Below are positions 1 through 7,501 of a DNA stretch of 13,336 bases, piece after piece. Within the stretch, counting starts at the first letter, position 1; each line of letters opens with the position of its first letter. The position numbers and the translations under genes were made by a program. The stretch covers positions 1 through 13,336 of the forward strand of contig NZ_CALBEX010000006.1 of the NCBI RefSeq assembly GCF_937889215.1, given 5' to 3'. The DNA comes from an uncultured Limnohabitans sp. Lineage in GTDB: Bacteria > Pseudomonadota > Gammaproteobacteria > Burkholderiales > Burkholderiaceae_C. The notes beneath the pieces were generated by a model, which saw only the letters and a list, made by a program, of their open reading frames with translations, did not search any database and was not told the DNA's origin.

Positions 1-84
1 CGCTTGTTCGCAGGCCTGCAGGTCTTGCGGGCTGCCAAACAAAATGTGCAGCGACGGGATGTTGTTGGTTTGGCAAAGGTCCAT
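1..84 (-). CDS. 5' end of an unrecognised gene downstream of hpaD (partial)
   Basis: On the minus strand an open frame begins with ATG at 84-82 and runs off the window at base 1, giving 28 residues starting MDLCQTNNIP and including SLHILFGSP. The frame has strong G/C preference at third codon positions, as in the neighbouring genes, and an in-frame TAG upstream excludes a longer start. It follows hpaD in the same direction, so it may be the next cistron of the hpa operon. The residues do not resemble the N terminus of HpaF, HpaH or HpaI as I know them, so I assign no function. No Shine-Dalgarno sequence precedes the ATG. That position is occupied by a REP-like palindrome whose end touches the start codon, which makes the start uncertain. 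Confidence 0.4.
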   Translation of the reverse strand, partial: MDLCQTNNIPSLHILFGSPQDLQACEQA

Positions 85-109
85 GTCGGGGCTGAAGCCA
101 CCGACCTAC
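84..109. repeat. REP-like imperfect palindrome, copy 1
   Basis: A GC-rich inverted repeat with arms GTCGG-GGCT and AGCC-(A)-CCGAC around a GA centre, followed by CTAC. It is identical to the copy at 2590-2615 except for the single bulged base (A here, G there). Both copies have the same orientation. This one begins 15 bases after the hpaD stop codon. Position and structure fit a dispersed extragenic palindrome that folds in mRNA and could protect upstream message from 3' exonucleases; that role is inference. Confidence 0.7.
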
Positions 110-124
110 GGGGAGTTTTCATGT

Positions 125-1051
125 TCACAGCCGTGTGCTCACAGCGGTATAACCTGCGGCGCTGCTGGCCGCGGCTGCGGGAATGTGTTCGCCTTTTTGC
201 GGCGTCACTTCAAAAATGGCGTTCAGCTGTCCGGTGCCCGAGGCCCCAAAGTAAGGGGTCACGATGTCCACTGCGCCATCGTAGTCGGTCCAGCCCAAGG
301 CGCCCATCAGCATGGCGGTGTCGTGCATGAAGCCTTCGCCGTGGCCCTTGCTGGCGTATTCGGGCAGCATCTCGCAAAAGGCTTTCCATTCGCGCTGGCC
401 CCACATGCGCAGCACCTGTTCATCGAGTTTTTCGAGGAAGGGGCTCCAAATTTTGTGGGCAAATTCAGGGGCCAATCCGTTTTGTGCAAAGCGGTGGCTC
501 AAGCTGCCACTGGCCAAAAAAGCCACCTTGCCCTCGTAGTGTTTCTCGACCGCCTCGCGCATGGCCCAGCCCAGACGGGCGCTGTCGTTCAGGTAATGCA
601 CCATGCACAAAGCCGAGACCGAGACCACCTTGAAATGCTGGTCGGCGTTCATGTAGCGCAGGGGCACCAAGGTGCCGTACTCGGGATTGAGTGTGGTGTT
701 GTCGTGGGCCAGTGTTTCCACGCCGTACGCATTGGCCACACGCGCCAGCAAATGGCCCAGTTCGGGGTTGCCCGGCGATTCGAACGCCATGTGGTTGATG
801 AAGTGCGGCAACTCGTTGCTGGTGTACTCGCCCTTGAAGTGCGGCGCACAGTTGATGTGGTAGTTCGCATTGACCAGCCAATGCGTGTCAAACACCACCA
901 GCGTGTCCACGCCCATGGCGCGGCAGCGGCGGCTGATTTCCTGGTGGCCATCGATGGCGCTTTGGCGGGTGCCAAAACGCGGGCCGGGGATTTCACTCAG
1001 GTACATGCTGGGCACATGGGTGATTTTGGCGGCGAGGGCGAGTTGTCCCAT
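125..1051 (-). CDS. hpaD: 3,4-dihydroxyphenylacetate 2,3-dioxygenase (homoprotocatechuate extradiol dioxygenase)
   Basis: Ring-cleaving enzyme that opens 3,4-dihydroxyphenylacetate (homoprotocatechuate) with O2 to give 5-carboxymethyl-2-hydroxymuconate semialdehyde; cytoplasmic and metal-dependent. The 308-residue product matches the LigB-type class III extradiol family and is close to the enterobacterial HpaD/HpcB sequence over its first 280 residues. By analogy with LigB enzymes, His12 (in AKITHVPSMY), His57 (in FDTHWLVN) and Glu239 (in GHGEGFMHD) are the likely metal ligands, and His186 (in GSLSHRF) the catalytic base. The start at 1051 is supported by a TTGGAG ribosome site seven bases upstream; the frame stays open further upstream but would overlap hpaE and has no family match there. 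The last 25 or so residues are an Ala/Ser-rich tail beyond the roughly 283-residue E. coli protein. The gene lies 47 bases after hpaE, in the same operon. Confidence 0.96.
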   Translation of the reverse strand: MGQLALAAKITHVPSMYLSEIPGPRFGTRQSAIDGHQEISRRCRAMGVDTLVVFDTHWLVNANYHINCAPHFKGEYTSNELPHFINHMAFESPGNPELGHLLARVANAYGVETLAHDNTTLNPEYGTLVPLRYMNADQHFKVVSVSALCMVHYLNDSARLGWAMREAVEKHYEGKVAFLASGSLSHRFAQNGLAPEFAHKIWSPFLEKLDEQVLRMWGQREWKAFCEMLPEYASKGHGEGFMHDTAMLMGALGWTDYDGAVDIVTPYFGASGTGQLNAIFEVTPQKGEHIPAAAASSAAGYTAVSTRL

Positions 1052-1098
1052 GGCGAAACTCCAATTGGGTGAGAAAGGTGCGAAGTGCTCGGGCGGCG

Positions 1099-2568
1099 TC
1101 AAACGCCCCAATGTGGAATGTGGTGACCGCCCAAAGACACCGCCACGTTTTTGGGCTCGCAAAACACTTCGTAGCTCCAGGTGCCGCCTTCGCGGCCGGT
1201 GCCGCTGGCTTTGGTGCCACCAAAAGGTTGGCGCAAGTCGCGCACGTTTTGGCTGTTCACAAAGCACATGCCGGCTTCGACTGCTGCCGCCACACGGTGG
1301 GCTTTGCCCAGGTTCTCGGTCCAGACGTAGCTTGATAGGCCATATTCGATGTCGTTGGCTTTTTCAATCGCATCCTGCTCGTCCTTGAAGGGAATCAGGC
1401 AAGCGACGGGGCCAAAGATTTCTTCTTGGGCAATGCGCATGCGGTTGTCCACGTCGGCAAACACGGTGGGCCAGACGAAGTTGCCGTTTTTGACGTGCGC
1501 GGGCTGATCAGCGGCGTAGCCGGGTTGGTCCAGTCCGCCGCACAGCATCGTCGCACCCTCTTTGGGGCCGAGTTCGATGTAGCTGCGCACCTTGGCCAGG
1601 TGGGCTTTGGAGATCATCGGGCCGACGATGGTTTTTTCATCGAGCGGGTCGCCCACGGTGATGCGCTTGGCGCGCTCGGCAAACTTGGCGGCAAAGTCGG
1701 CGTAAATACTTTGCTGCACCAAGATGCGGCTGCCCGCAGTACAGCGCTCGCCGTTGTTGCTGAAGATCATGAAGATGGCGGCATCCAATGCCCGGTCCAG
1801 GTCGGCGTCTTCAAAGATCACAAAGGGGCTTTTGCCACCGAGCTCCATGCTGAACTTCTTCAAGCCCGCACTCTGCACGATGCGGTTGCCCGTGACGGTG
1901 GAGCCGGTGAAGCTGATGGCGCGCACATCGCGGTGCGAGACCAGGGGCTCGCCCGCTTCTTTGCCGTAGCCGTGCACCAAGTTGAGCACGCCAGCGGGCA
2001 CACCTGCTTCCAGCGCCAGCTCGCCCAAACGCGCTGCGCTCATGGGTGTGAGTTCGCTCATCTTGAGCACGGCGGTGTTGCCAAAGGCCAGGCAGGGCGC
2101 GACCTTCCAGGTGGCGGTCATGAAGGGCACGTTCCATGGGCTGATCAGCGCGCACACGCCCACCGGGTGAAACAGCGTGTAGTTCAGGTGCGTGGGCGTG
2201 GGGTAGGTGTGGCCGTCCACGCGGGTGCACATCTCGGCAAAGTAATGAAAATTGTCGGCCGCACGCGGCACCAACTGCTTGCCGGTTTGGCTGATGGTTT
2301 GGCCGCAGTCTTTCGTCTCGGTCTCGGCAATTTCAGGCACATGCTTCGTGATCAGGTCGCCCAGCTTGCGCATGATCTTGGCGCGCTCGGTGGCGGGGGT
2401 GGCGGCCCACTTGGGGAAAGCAGCTGTGGCGGCGGCGACAGCGGCGTTCACTTCCCGCAAGCCGCCCGAGGCGACTTCGGCCAGCACTTCTTGGGTGGCA
2501 GGGTTGACGGTTTCAAAGTAGTCGCTGCCTGCGATTTTTTGGCCATTGATGAGGTGGTCGATTTTCAA
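1099..2568 (-). CDS. hpaE: 5-carboxymethyl-2-hydroxymuconate semialdehyde dehydrogenase
   Basis: NAD-dependent aldehyde dehydrogenase that oxidises the ring-cleavage product of HpaD to 5-carboxymethyl-2-hydroxymuconate. The 489 residues match E. coli HpaE (488) along the whole length, including the ending PHWGV. Visible ALDH-family features are the oxyanion-hole Asn145 in SPWNVPF, Lys169 in LKMSE for cofactor binding, Glu242 in MELGGKSP and the nucleophilic Cys276 in GERCTAGS. The initiation codon is TTG (2568-2566): the protein begins at the family's usual N terminus, no in-frame ATG lies nearby, and GAGAG stands seven bases before the TTG. Downstream, hpaD follows after 47 bases. Upstream, hpaG2 is 52 bases away and the gap holds a REP-like palindrome. 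The TTG start may lower its translation relative to its neighbours (inference). Confidence 0.97.
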   Translation of the reverse strand: MKIDHLINGQKIAGSDYFETVNPATQEVLAEVASGGLREVNAAVAAATAAFPKWAATPATERAKIMRKLGDLITKHVPEIAETETKDCGQTISQTGKQLVPRAADNFHYFAEMCTRVDGHTYPTPTHLNYTLFHPVGVCALISPWNVPFMTATWKVAPCLAFGNTAVLKMSELTPMSAARLGELALEAGVPAGVLNLVHGYGKEAGEPLVSHRDVRAISFTGSTVTGNRIVQSAGLKKFSMELGGKSPFVIFEDADLDRALDAAIFMIFSNNGERCTAGSRILVQQSIYADFAAKFAERAKRITVGDPLDEKTIVGPMISKAHLAKVRSYIELGPKEGATMLCGGLDQPGYAADQPAHVKNGNFVWPTVFADVDNRMRIAQEEIFGPVACLIPFKDEQDAIEKANDIEYGLSSYVWTENLGKAHRVAAAVEAGMCFVNSQNVRDLRQPFGGTKASGTGREGGTWSYEVFCEPKNVAVSLGGHHIPHWGV

Positions 2569-2589
2569 GCGGTATCTCTCTTTCGGTCT

Positions 2590-2615
2590 TGTCGGGGCTG
2601 AAGCCGCCGACCTAC
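2590..2615. repeat. REP-like imperfect palindrome, copy 2
   Basis: Second copy of the element at 84-109, in the same orientation, with arms GTCGG-GGCT and AGCC-(G)-CCGAC around GA, followed by CTAC. On the transcribed strand it begins five bases after the hpaG2 stop codon and ends before the hpaE ribosome site, so it fills most of the only sizeable gap between hpaG2 and hpaE. It could act as an mRNA stabiliser that separates the expression levels of the upstream and downstream halves of the operon (inference). Confidence 0.7.
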
Positions 2616-2620
2616 AAGGG

Positions 2621-3388
2621 TCATGGCCTGCCCACGAGGGTGTTGGTGAGTGCCCCGATGCTTTCGATCTCGGTGACCACCACGTCCCCGTGGTTCACGT
2701 TCACGATGCCGTCGGGCGTGCCGGTCAGGATCAGGTCGCCGGGCTGGAGCGTCATGAAGCTGCTGAAGTACTCGATCAGTGTGGGCACGTCGAACACCAT
2801 GTCGGCAGTGTTGCCGCTTTGTGTCACTTGGCCGTTCACGGTGGTTTGCAATTTCATGGCCATGGGGTTGGGGACATCTGCGGCATCCACCAACCATGGG
2901 CCGATGGGCGTGCAGGTGTCTCGGTTTTTCACGCGCAGGTTGGGGCGGTACCAGTTTTCCAGGTAGTCGCGGATGGCGTAGTCGTTGGCCACGGTGTAAC
3001 CGGCAATGAAGTCGTAAGCATCGACCTTCTTTACGCGGCGGGCGGTGCGTCCAATGACAACAGCCAGCTCGCATTCGTAATGCATGTACTTCACATCCGC
3101 AGGGCGCTTGGTGAAGGCCTTGTGCCCGATCAGCGAAGCCTCGCCTTTCATGAAAGCCAGCGGTTCTTCGGGGGCCTTGAAGGCGAGTTCTTTGGCATGG
3201 TCGGCGTAATTCAGGCCCAGCGTAATGACGGTGCGCGCTTGCGGCACAGGTGCGAGCGGCGGCAGCCAAACCACGTCGTCAAAGCCCACGCGATGGCCTT
3301 TGTGCGGGCCTTGGGTGATGAGCAACTGGCCGTCCGATTCGACGGCTTGTTGAATGGCGCCGGACCAAGCAATGCGTGCGTGTTTCAT
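2621..3388 (-). CDS. hpaG2: Homoprotocatechuate pathway decarboxylase/isomerase, C-terminal-type subunit HpaG2
   Basis: A 255-residue FAH-fold protein corresponding to the C-terminal half of the fused E. coli HpaG/HpcE. In that pathway the bifunctional enzyme decarboxylates 5-oxopent-3-ene-1,2,5-tricarboxylate and isomerises the resulting 2-hydroxyhepta-2,4-diene-1,7-dioate. Family signatures are GLNYADHAKELAF (58-70), YECELAVVIG (104-113), NDYAIRDYLENWYRPNLRVK (135-154) and GDLILTGTPDGI. Glu105, Glu107 and Asp136 are the expected divalent-metal ligands. The start at 3388 has AGGGAG about seven bases upstream and forms a four-base ATGA overlap with the stop of hpaG1, so the two are probably translationally coupled. 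The partner subunit is HpaG1; the next gene is hpaE. Confidence 0.95.
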   Translation of the reverse strand: MKHARIAWSGAIQQAVESDGQLLITQGPHKGHRVGFDDVVWLPPLAPVPQARTVITLGLNYADHAKELAFKAPEEPLAFMKGEASLIGHKAFTKRPADVKYMHYECELAVVIGRTARRVKKVDAYDFIAGYTVANDYAIRDYLENWYRPNLRVKNRDTCTPIGPWLVDAADVPNPMAMKLQTTVNGQVTQSGNTADMVFDVPTLIEYFSSFMTLQPGDLILTGTPDGIVNVNHGDVVVTEIESIGALTNTLVGRP

Positions 3389-4017
3389 GGCGCTTCTCCC
3401 TGAACACTTTGAATCCAGGTCGCAAAGCCCGGGGCGCTCAGGCACACCGTATCGCCCGCTCTCACGCGGGGCCGTTGGCCGCTGTCCAGCACATCGGTGC
3501 CCAGCATCAACACATCGCCCGCTTGCAGTGTCATGAATTCAGCGACCTCGTCCAGCAGTTGGTTCACCGGGCGCACCAGTGTGGACAGGTCCACGGTTTG
3601 CACGCGCTGTCCGTTGACCTGCACCGTGATGCGCACTGCGCCCATGTCTTGCCCGGTCCAGGACACCGGAGGACTGCCGCAGCCTAAGTAGCCGTCACGG
3701 CATCGAAACTTGACGGGTGGGCGGTAATAGCTGGCGTGAGCTTGAGACCAATCGTTGAGCAAGACCAGCTGTTCGGGATCGCCCTGCGCGCCCATGACCA
3801 ATCCCAACGTGGCACCGATCTCCACCTCTTTCACACCGTCTTGCAAGAGCAGGTGAGGCCCTGGGTTGAAGGTGTTGGCCGATTTGACATACAGCACCGG
3901 GGCTTTGGGTGCCGCCTTATGTGGGTCTTGGACCATGCGCGGAGCCCACAAGTCCCATTCGCGCTGAAAGTTCAGCAGGCAGCCGTAAACGGTGCCCGCA
4001 GGTTGCCAAAGTTTCAT
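3385..4017 (-). CDS. hpaG1: Homoprotocatechuate pathway decarboxylase/isomerase, N-terminal-type subunit HpaG1
   Basis: A 210-residue FAH-family protein equivalent to the N-terminal half of fused HpaG/HpcE. It probably acts with HpaG2 in the decarboxylation and isomerisation steps after HpaE and HpaF. Recognisable segments are APVLYVKSANTF (40-50), VEIGATLGLVMG (65-76), YYRPPVKFRCRDGY (97-110) and a LQAGDVLMLGTD segment near the C terminus. The E-x-E metal-ligand pair of HpaG2 is absent at the aligned position (Gly68 and Thr70 instead). I recall the same for the N-terminal half of the E. coli enzyme, so this looks like a family trait and not damage. The start at 4017 overlaps the hpaR stop as ATGA, and the stop overlaps the hpaG2 start the same way. 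It is shorter than HpaG2 because it lacks the early FAH segment. Confidence 0.93.
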   Translation of the reverse strand: MKLWQPAGTVYGCLLNFQREWDLWAPRMVQDPHKAAPKAPVLYVKSANTFNPGPHLLLQDGVKEVEIGATLGLVMGAQGDPEQLVLLNDWSQAHASYYRPPVKFRCRDGYLGCGSPPVSWTGQDMGAVRITVQVNGQRVQTVDLSTLVRPVNQLLDEVAEFMTLQAGDVLMLGTDVLDSGQRPRVRAGDTVCLSAPGFATWIQSVQGEAP

Positions 4018-4508
4018 GGGTTTGATCTCGGGTTGCTGTCGGGGCCCGGTGGTGGGGTGGTCCCGCCGCCCTCCAGGGCAATCACTTGGTCGAGCAGCGC
4101 GTACAGCTGCTGCATGGCGGGTTTGCCCAGTTGCGCCTCCATCCAGGCGTAATGGGCTTCGATGCTGTGCGACAAGGCCTGCACTTTGGCCAGGCCTGCT
4201 GGAGTGGCGCGCACCACCGTGCGCCGTGCGTCTTGCGGGCAGCGTTGACGCTCGATCAGGCCGTCCCGCGCCATGCGGGTCAGCACACCGGTCAGGCTGG
4301 GGCCAAGCAGAAAAGCTTCTTTGGCCACACGCCCAGTTTCCACGCCAGCGCTGTCATGCGCGTGTTCGCCCAAGACCCGCAACACCCGCCATTGCTGGTC
4401 TGAGAGGCCATGTGAGCGCAGGCTGGGGCGGGTATGCCCCATGACGGATTCCCGCGCATGCAAAAGCAGGCGAGGCAGGTTGCGGTGGATGAAGGGTGTA
4501 GCGTGCAT
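4014..4508 (-). CDS. hpaR: MarR-family repressor of homoprotocatechuate degradation
   Basis: A 164-residue winged helix-turn-helix protein of the MarR family that resembles E. coli HpaR across residues 10-145. It probably represses the hpa operon until a pathway aromatic acid binds. Segments seen: HARESVMGHTRPSLRSHGLS (dimer helix and entry to the DNA-binding domain, 17-36), QQWRVLRVL (38-46), recognition helix around PSLTGVLTRMARDGLIER (70-87) and a wing with the MarR-type D-A-R-R (93-96). The C-terminal 18 residues are Pro/Gly-rich and not conserved. It is the first gene of the operon it likely controls, with its stop overlapping hpaG1 (ATGA). No Shine-Dalgarno sequence precedes the ATG at 4508; instead an A/T-rich stretch and a perfect palindrome (4513-4524) lie there, so the start could be on a leaderless or very short-leader transcript. 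Autoregulation is inferred from this layout. Confidence 0.92.
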   Translation of the reverse strand: MHATPFIHRNLPRLLLHARESVMGHTRPSLRSHGLSDQQWRVLRVLGEHAHDSAGVETGRVAKEAFLLGPSLTGVLTRMARDGLIERQRCPQDARRTVVRATPAGLAKVQALSHSIEAHYAWMEAQLGKPAMQQLYALLDQVIALEGGGTTPPPGPDSNPRSNP

Positions 4509-4767
4509 TTATTTAACATGTTAATTGAATGCGGCGGTCGTTCTGCGCGGGTTTACCCTAGATCTGCCGAAAGGTTGGTGGAATTTCCAATCCATAAAAG
4601 TATGAATAAATTACAAATATGAGTAATTCAGTATTTGAAAAAATAAGTCGAGACTAGAATCAGCCGCTGTCCAATCATCTGGGCAGGATGTGGGGCGTCC
4701 TGCAACACCAGTGCATTCATGCCCGTCAGCACACTCACAAGATCACGCCGCAGGGCCTGAAGGATCG
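4509..4767. other. Divergent intergenic region between hpaR and the hybrid kinase gene
   Basis: No gene is seen in these 259 bases. The part from about 4580 to 4660 is much more A/T-rich than the surrounding genes, as expected for back-to-back promoters. Besides the palindrome at 4513-4524 there is GGGT-TT-ACCC (4549-4558) and TGGAA-T-TTCCA (4579-4589), both possible protein-binding sites of unknown partner. For the kinase, TAGAAT at 4655-4660 is a plausible -10 box, with a weak TATTTG at 4632-4637 seventeen bases upstream. I found no convincing sigma-70 pair for hpaR. The kinase ribosome site GAAGGA lies at 4759-4764. Confidence 0.5.
4513..4524. promoter_or_regulatory. Candidate HpaR operator (perfect 12-bp palindrome)
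   Basis: TTAACATGTTAA is a perfect inverted repeat ending four bases before the hpaR start codon, where it would cover the transcription start or ribosome entry of the operon. MarR-family repressors typically bind palindromes of about this size in their own promoter. The assignment to HpaR rests on location only. Confidence 0.55.
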
Positions 4768-7449
4768 ATGAAAAACCGCAGTATCAAGCTTCAACTGTCT
4801 TTCAGCGCTCTCGCGATGGCGCTGTTGCTGTTGTTGGCCCAGTTCGCCTTGCAGTTTCAGTTGATGCGCACGGACATCGTGCAAAGAATCGAAAAACATG
4901 AATTTCGGCAGTTGAGCGACTTGGCCAGCCACCTCGACGAAAAATTGCAAGACAGCGTCGACATGTTGAGCAAGGTGGCCCAAAGCGCGCCCAAACCGGG
5001 CACGTCGACTTTGGCCGGTTTGGAGAAGTTTCTTCAACAAGAACAGGCGTTGTTGACGGCCTATGACGATCTGTATGTGTTTGACCCACAAGGCGTTCTG
5101 TTGGTGGACTGGCCCGTGAAGCCGGGTCGCAGGTCCTTGGACATGGCTGGCCGTGACTACATACAAGGCGTCATCAAGACTGGCAAGCCTGTGATTTCAG
5201 CGCCCATTTTGGGACAAGCCACCCGGCAGCCTATCGTGGTTGTGGCAGCGCCCATCTGGGATGCTCAACAGCAGATGGTGGGCATCATGGGCGGTGTGCT
5301 CAACTTGCACAAACCCAACTTTTTGGGCTCGATTGCCCATCGCAAAAATGGTGAGACGGGCTATTTCTACCTGGTCACGCAGGACAGACTGCGCATGGTC
5401 CATCCAGATTCGGACCTTATTTTCAAGGCGATCGCCAAAGACAGCGGCAACGTCCCCTTTGAAAATGCCATGAAGGGTTTTGAGGGAACGCAAGAGGGCC
5501 GTGACACGGGTGGCGTCCAAGGGCTTTTCACATTCAAGAGGTTGGCCACAACAGGCTGGATCTTGGCTTCTGTCGTGCCCTCTTCGGAAGCCTTTGCACC
5601 CATCGAAAATCTTTACCAAAAAATGTTGGGCTTCAGCGGCTTGTTGTTGCTGGTGATGGCCCCGTTGCTGTGGATGCTCGTGGGGCGGGTGGTTCGGCCT
5701 TTGGATGTTTTGGCCAAAGCCATGCACCAGACGGCAGCCCGGATGCGCGATGGCCAGGTTGTCGCGCCCATTGCTCAAGTCGGTGGGACTGAAATCAAGA
5801 TGGTCACGCAGGCCTTCAACGAGTTCGTTGAAGCACGAATCCATGCCGAACAAGATTTGGCCAAAGCGCGCGATGCTGCGCAGGCGGCCAACGCATCCAA
5901 AAGTGATTTCTTGGCCAACATGAGCCACGAAATCCGAACCCCCATGAACGGTATTTTGGGCATGACCGAGCTTTGCTTGCAAACCCGGTTGACGACAGAG
6001 CAAAAAAGTTACTTGGACATGGTCTCCACCTCTGCCAACTCCTTGCTGGCGGTGATCAATGATATTTTGGATTTTTCCAAAATTGAAGCCCGCAAGCTCA
6101 GCCTGGACCCGCATCCGTTTTCATTGCACAGCCTGATCCGGCAGGCCACACGCACCTTGTCTTTGCGTGCCAGCGAGAAAGAATTGGAGTTGGTTTGCGA
6201 TATGGCACGCCATGTGCCCGATGAGGTGATTGGCGATCCCTTGCGCTTGCAGCAGGTGATCATCAATTTGCTGGGCAATGCCATCAAGTTCACGGCCCAA
6301 GGTGAAATCCTGTTGTGTATCAAGCCCATGATGTCTGCGCCCAATCGCGACGGTGTCTGGCTGGAGTTTGCCATCAAGGACACCGGCATTGGCATTGCAC
6401 CCGACAAACTGGCCTTGATTTTTGATGTGTTCACCCAGGCTGACTCCAGCACTGTGCGTCGGTTTGGCGGCACGGGCTTGGGGCTGGCCATCAGCCGAAG
6501 CTTGGTGCGCATGATGGGCGGCGACATCCGCGTGAGCAGCCAACTCGGGCAGGGCAGCACCTTCAGCTTTTATGTTCAGCTGTACACCTTGGTCGATGGC
6601 CCCGCTTTTGTACAAAGCTTGGTCGACTTTTGGACGGGGCAAACACTCTTGTTGGTAGACGACAACGCCAGCAGCCGCAAAGTGCTGAGCCAACAACTGC
6701 AAACCCTGGGACTGAATACCGCGGCCGTAGACGGTGCTGCTCAAGCGCTGCATTCGCCGCAACTGCGACAAGCCCGGGCCGCACTGATCGATGTGAACAT
6801 GCCCGACATCGATGGCTTTGCACTGGCTGCGCAATTGCGTCAGCTGTTTTCTGCGGCGCAAATGCCCATCATCATGATGGGCGCCTTGAGTGAGCAAGTC
6901 AGCCAAGAGCAGCTGGATGCACAAAGTATTCAAGGGTTTTTGGTCAAACCCGTCGATGTCAACGAGTTGGCGACCGTTTTGAATGGGCTGTCGCACACCT
7001 TGGTTGCGTTACCACCTGAGCAGAATCTGGAGCCCGAGGTGTTGTTCCGGTCGCAGCGGATTTTGCTGGTTGAAGACACGCCGATCAACCAGACACTGCA
7101 GACCATCTTGCTGCAGCGCATGGGCTACGAAGTGAGCATGGCCAAAAATGGCCTCGAGGCCATCGAAGCCTTTTCGACCCGTGAATTTGACTTGATCCTG
7201 ATGGACATCCACATGCCAGAAATGGGGGGCGTAGAAGCCACTGAAATCATACGGACATTGGAGAAAAATCAGCAACTCAAGCACACCCCCATCATTGCCT
7301 TGACCGCCAACGCACTCAAAGGTGATCGGGAGCGCTTTCTCGCTTGTGGCATGGATGGTTATGTGTCAAAGCCCATCGTGGCCGATGCCTTGCGCCATGA
7401 AATCAGAAGCCTGTTGCGCGAAGACCTGCCCAACTCGCTGGCCGCCTGA
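4768..7449 (+). CDS. Membrane-bound hybrid sensor histidine kinase with two receiver domains
   Basis: An 893-residue inner-membrane sensor kinase. In order: transmembrane helix about 10-30; periplasmic Cache-like sensor about 32-285 (with [18 protein letters not shown] and [13 protein letters not shown]); second transmembrane helix about 288-308; HAMP-like linker and helix to 378; HisKA with phospho-acceptor His387 in [15 protein letters not shown]; HATPase with N box around Asn504, DTGIGI (538-543) and GGTGLGL (567-573). Receiver 1 has Asp631/Asp632, phospho-site Asp675 and Lys727, but Gly705 stands where Thr/Ser is usual. Receiver 2 is complete with Glu769/Asp770, Asp813, Thr846 and Lys868. 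There is no HPt domain, so phosphate must pass to a separate HPt protein or regulator not found here. The start at 4768 is chosen because GAAGGA precedes it and the transmembrane helix follows at once; the open frame extends to 4690 without family-like sequence. It is transcribed divergently from hpaR. Its ligand is unknown. Confidence 0.93.
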   Translation: MKNRSIKLQLSFSALAMALLLLLAQFALQFQLMRTDIVQRIEKHEFRQLSDLASHLDEKLQDSVDMLSKVAQSAPKPGTSTLAGLEKFLQQEQALLTAYDDLYVFDPQGVLLVDWPVKPGRRSLDMAGRDYIQGVIKTGKPVISAPILGQATRQPIVVVAAPIWDAQQQMVGIMGGVLNLHKPNFLGSIAHRKNGETGYFYLVTQDRLRMVHPDSDLIFKAIAKDSGNVPFENAMKGFEGTQEGRDTGGVQGLFTFKRLATTGWILASVVPSSEAFAPIENLYQKMLGFSGLLLLVMAPLLWMLVGRVVRPLDVLAKAMHQTAARMRDGQVVAPIAQVGGTEIKMVTQAFNEFVEARIHAEQDLAKARDAAQAANASKSDFLANMSHEIRTPMNGILGMTELCLQTRLTTEQKSYLDMVSTSANSLLAVINDILDFSKIEARKLSLDPHPFSLHSLIRQATRTLSLRASEKELELVCDMARHVPDEVIGDPLRLQQVIINLLGNAIKFTAQGEILLCIKPMMSAPNRDGVWLEFAIKDTGIGIAPDKLALIFDVFTQADSSTVRRFGGTGLGLAISRSLVRMMGGDIRVSSQLGQGSTFSFYVQLYTLVDGPAFVQSLVDFWTGQTLLLVDDNASSRKVLSQQLQTLGLNTAAVDGAAQALHSPQLRQARAALIDVNMPDIDGFALAAQLRQLFSAAQMPIIMMGALSEQVSQEQLDAQSIQGFLVKPVDVNELATVLNGLSHTLVALPPEQNLEPEVLFRSQRILLVEDTPINQTLQTILLQRMGYEVSMAKNGLEAIEAFSTREFDLILMDIHMPEMGGVEATEIIRTLEKNQQLKHTPIIALTANALKGDRERFLACGMDGYVSKPIVADALRHEIRSLLREDLPNSLAA

Positions 7450-7501
7450 GGTTTCGGCGGTTGCACCATGAGCTGCAAGCTGGAGGCCTTAAAGTCGACC
7501 T

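Noticed and set aside
1052..1267. 72-residue N-terminal extension of HpaD
   Set aside because: It would overlap the 3' end of hpaE, has Arg/His-rich shadow composition, and the HpaD family starts at the codon at 1051.
1426..2601. 391-codon open frame antisense to hpaE
   Set aside because: Mirror frame of a complete aldehyde dehydrogenase, with no recognisable domain.
4690..4767. 26-residue N-terminal extension of the hybrid kinase
   Set aside because: The extension is Pro/His-rich, precedes a good ribosome site, and would place non-membrane sequence before the transmembrane helix.
7442..7460. Inverted repeat CCGCC/GGCGG at the end of the kinase gene as a terminator
   Set aside because: Only five base pairs, partly inside the coding region, with a nine-base loop and no T run.
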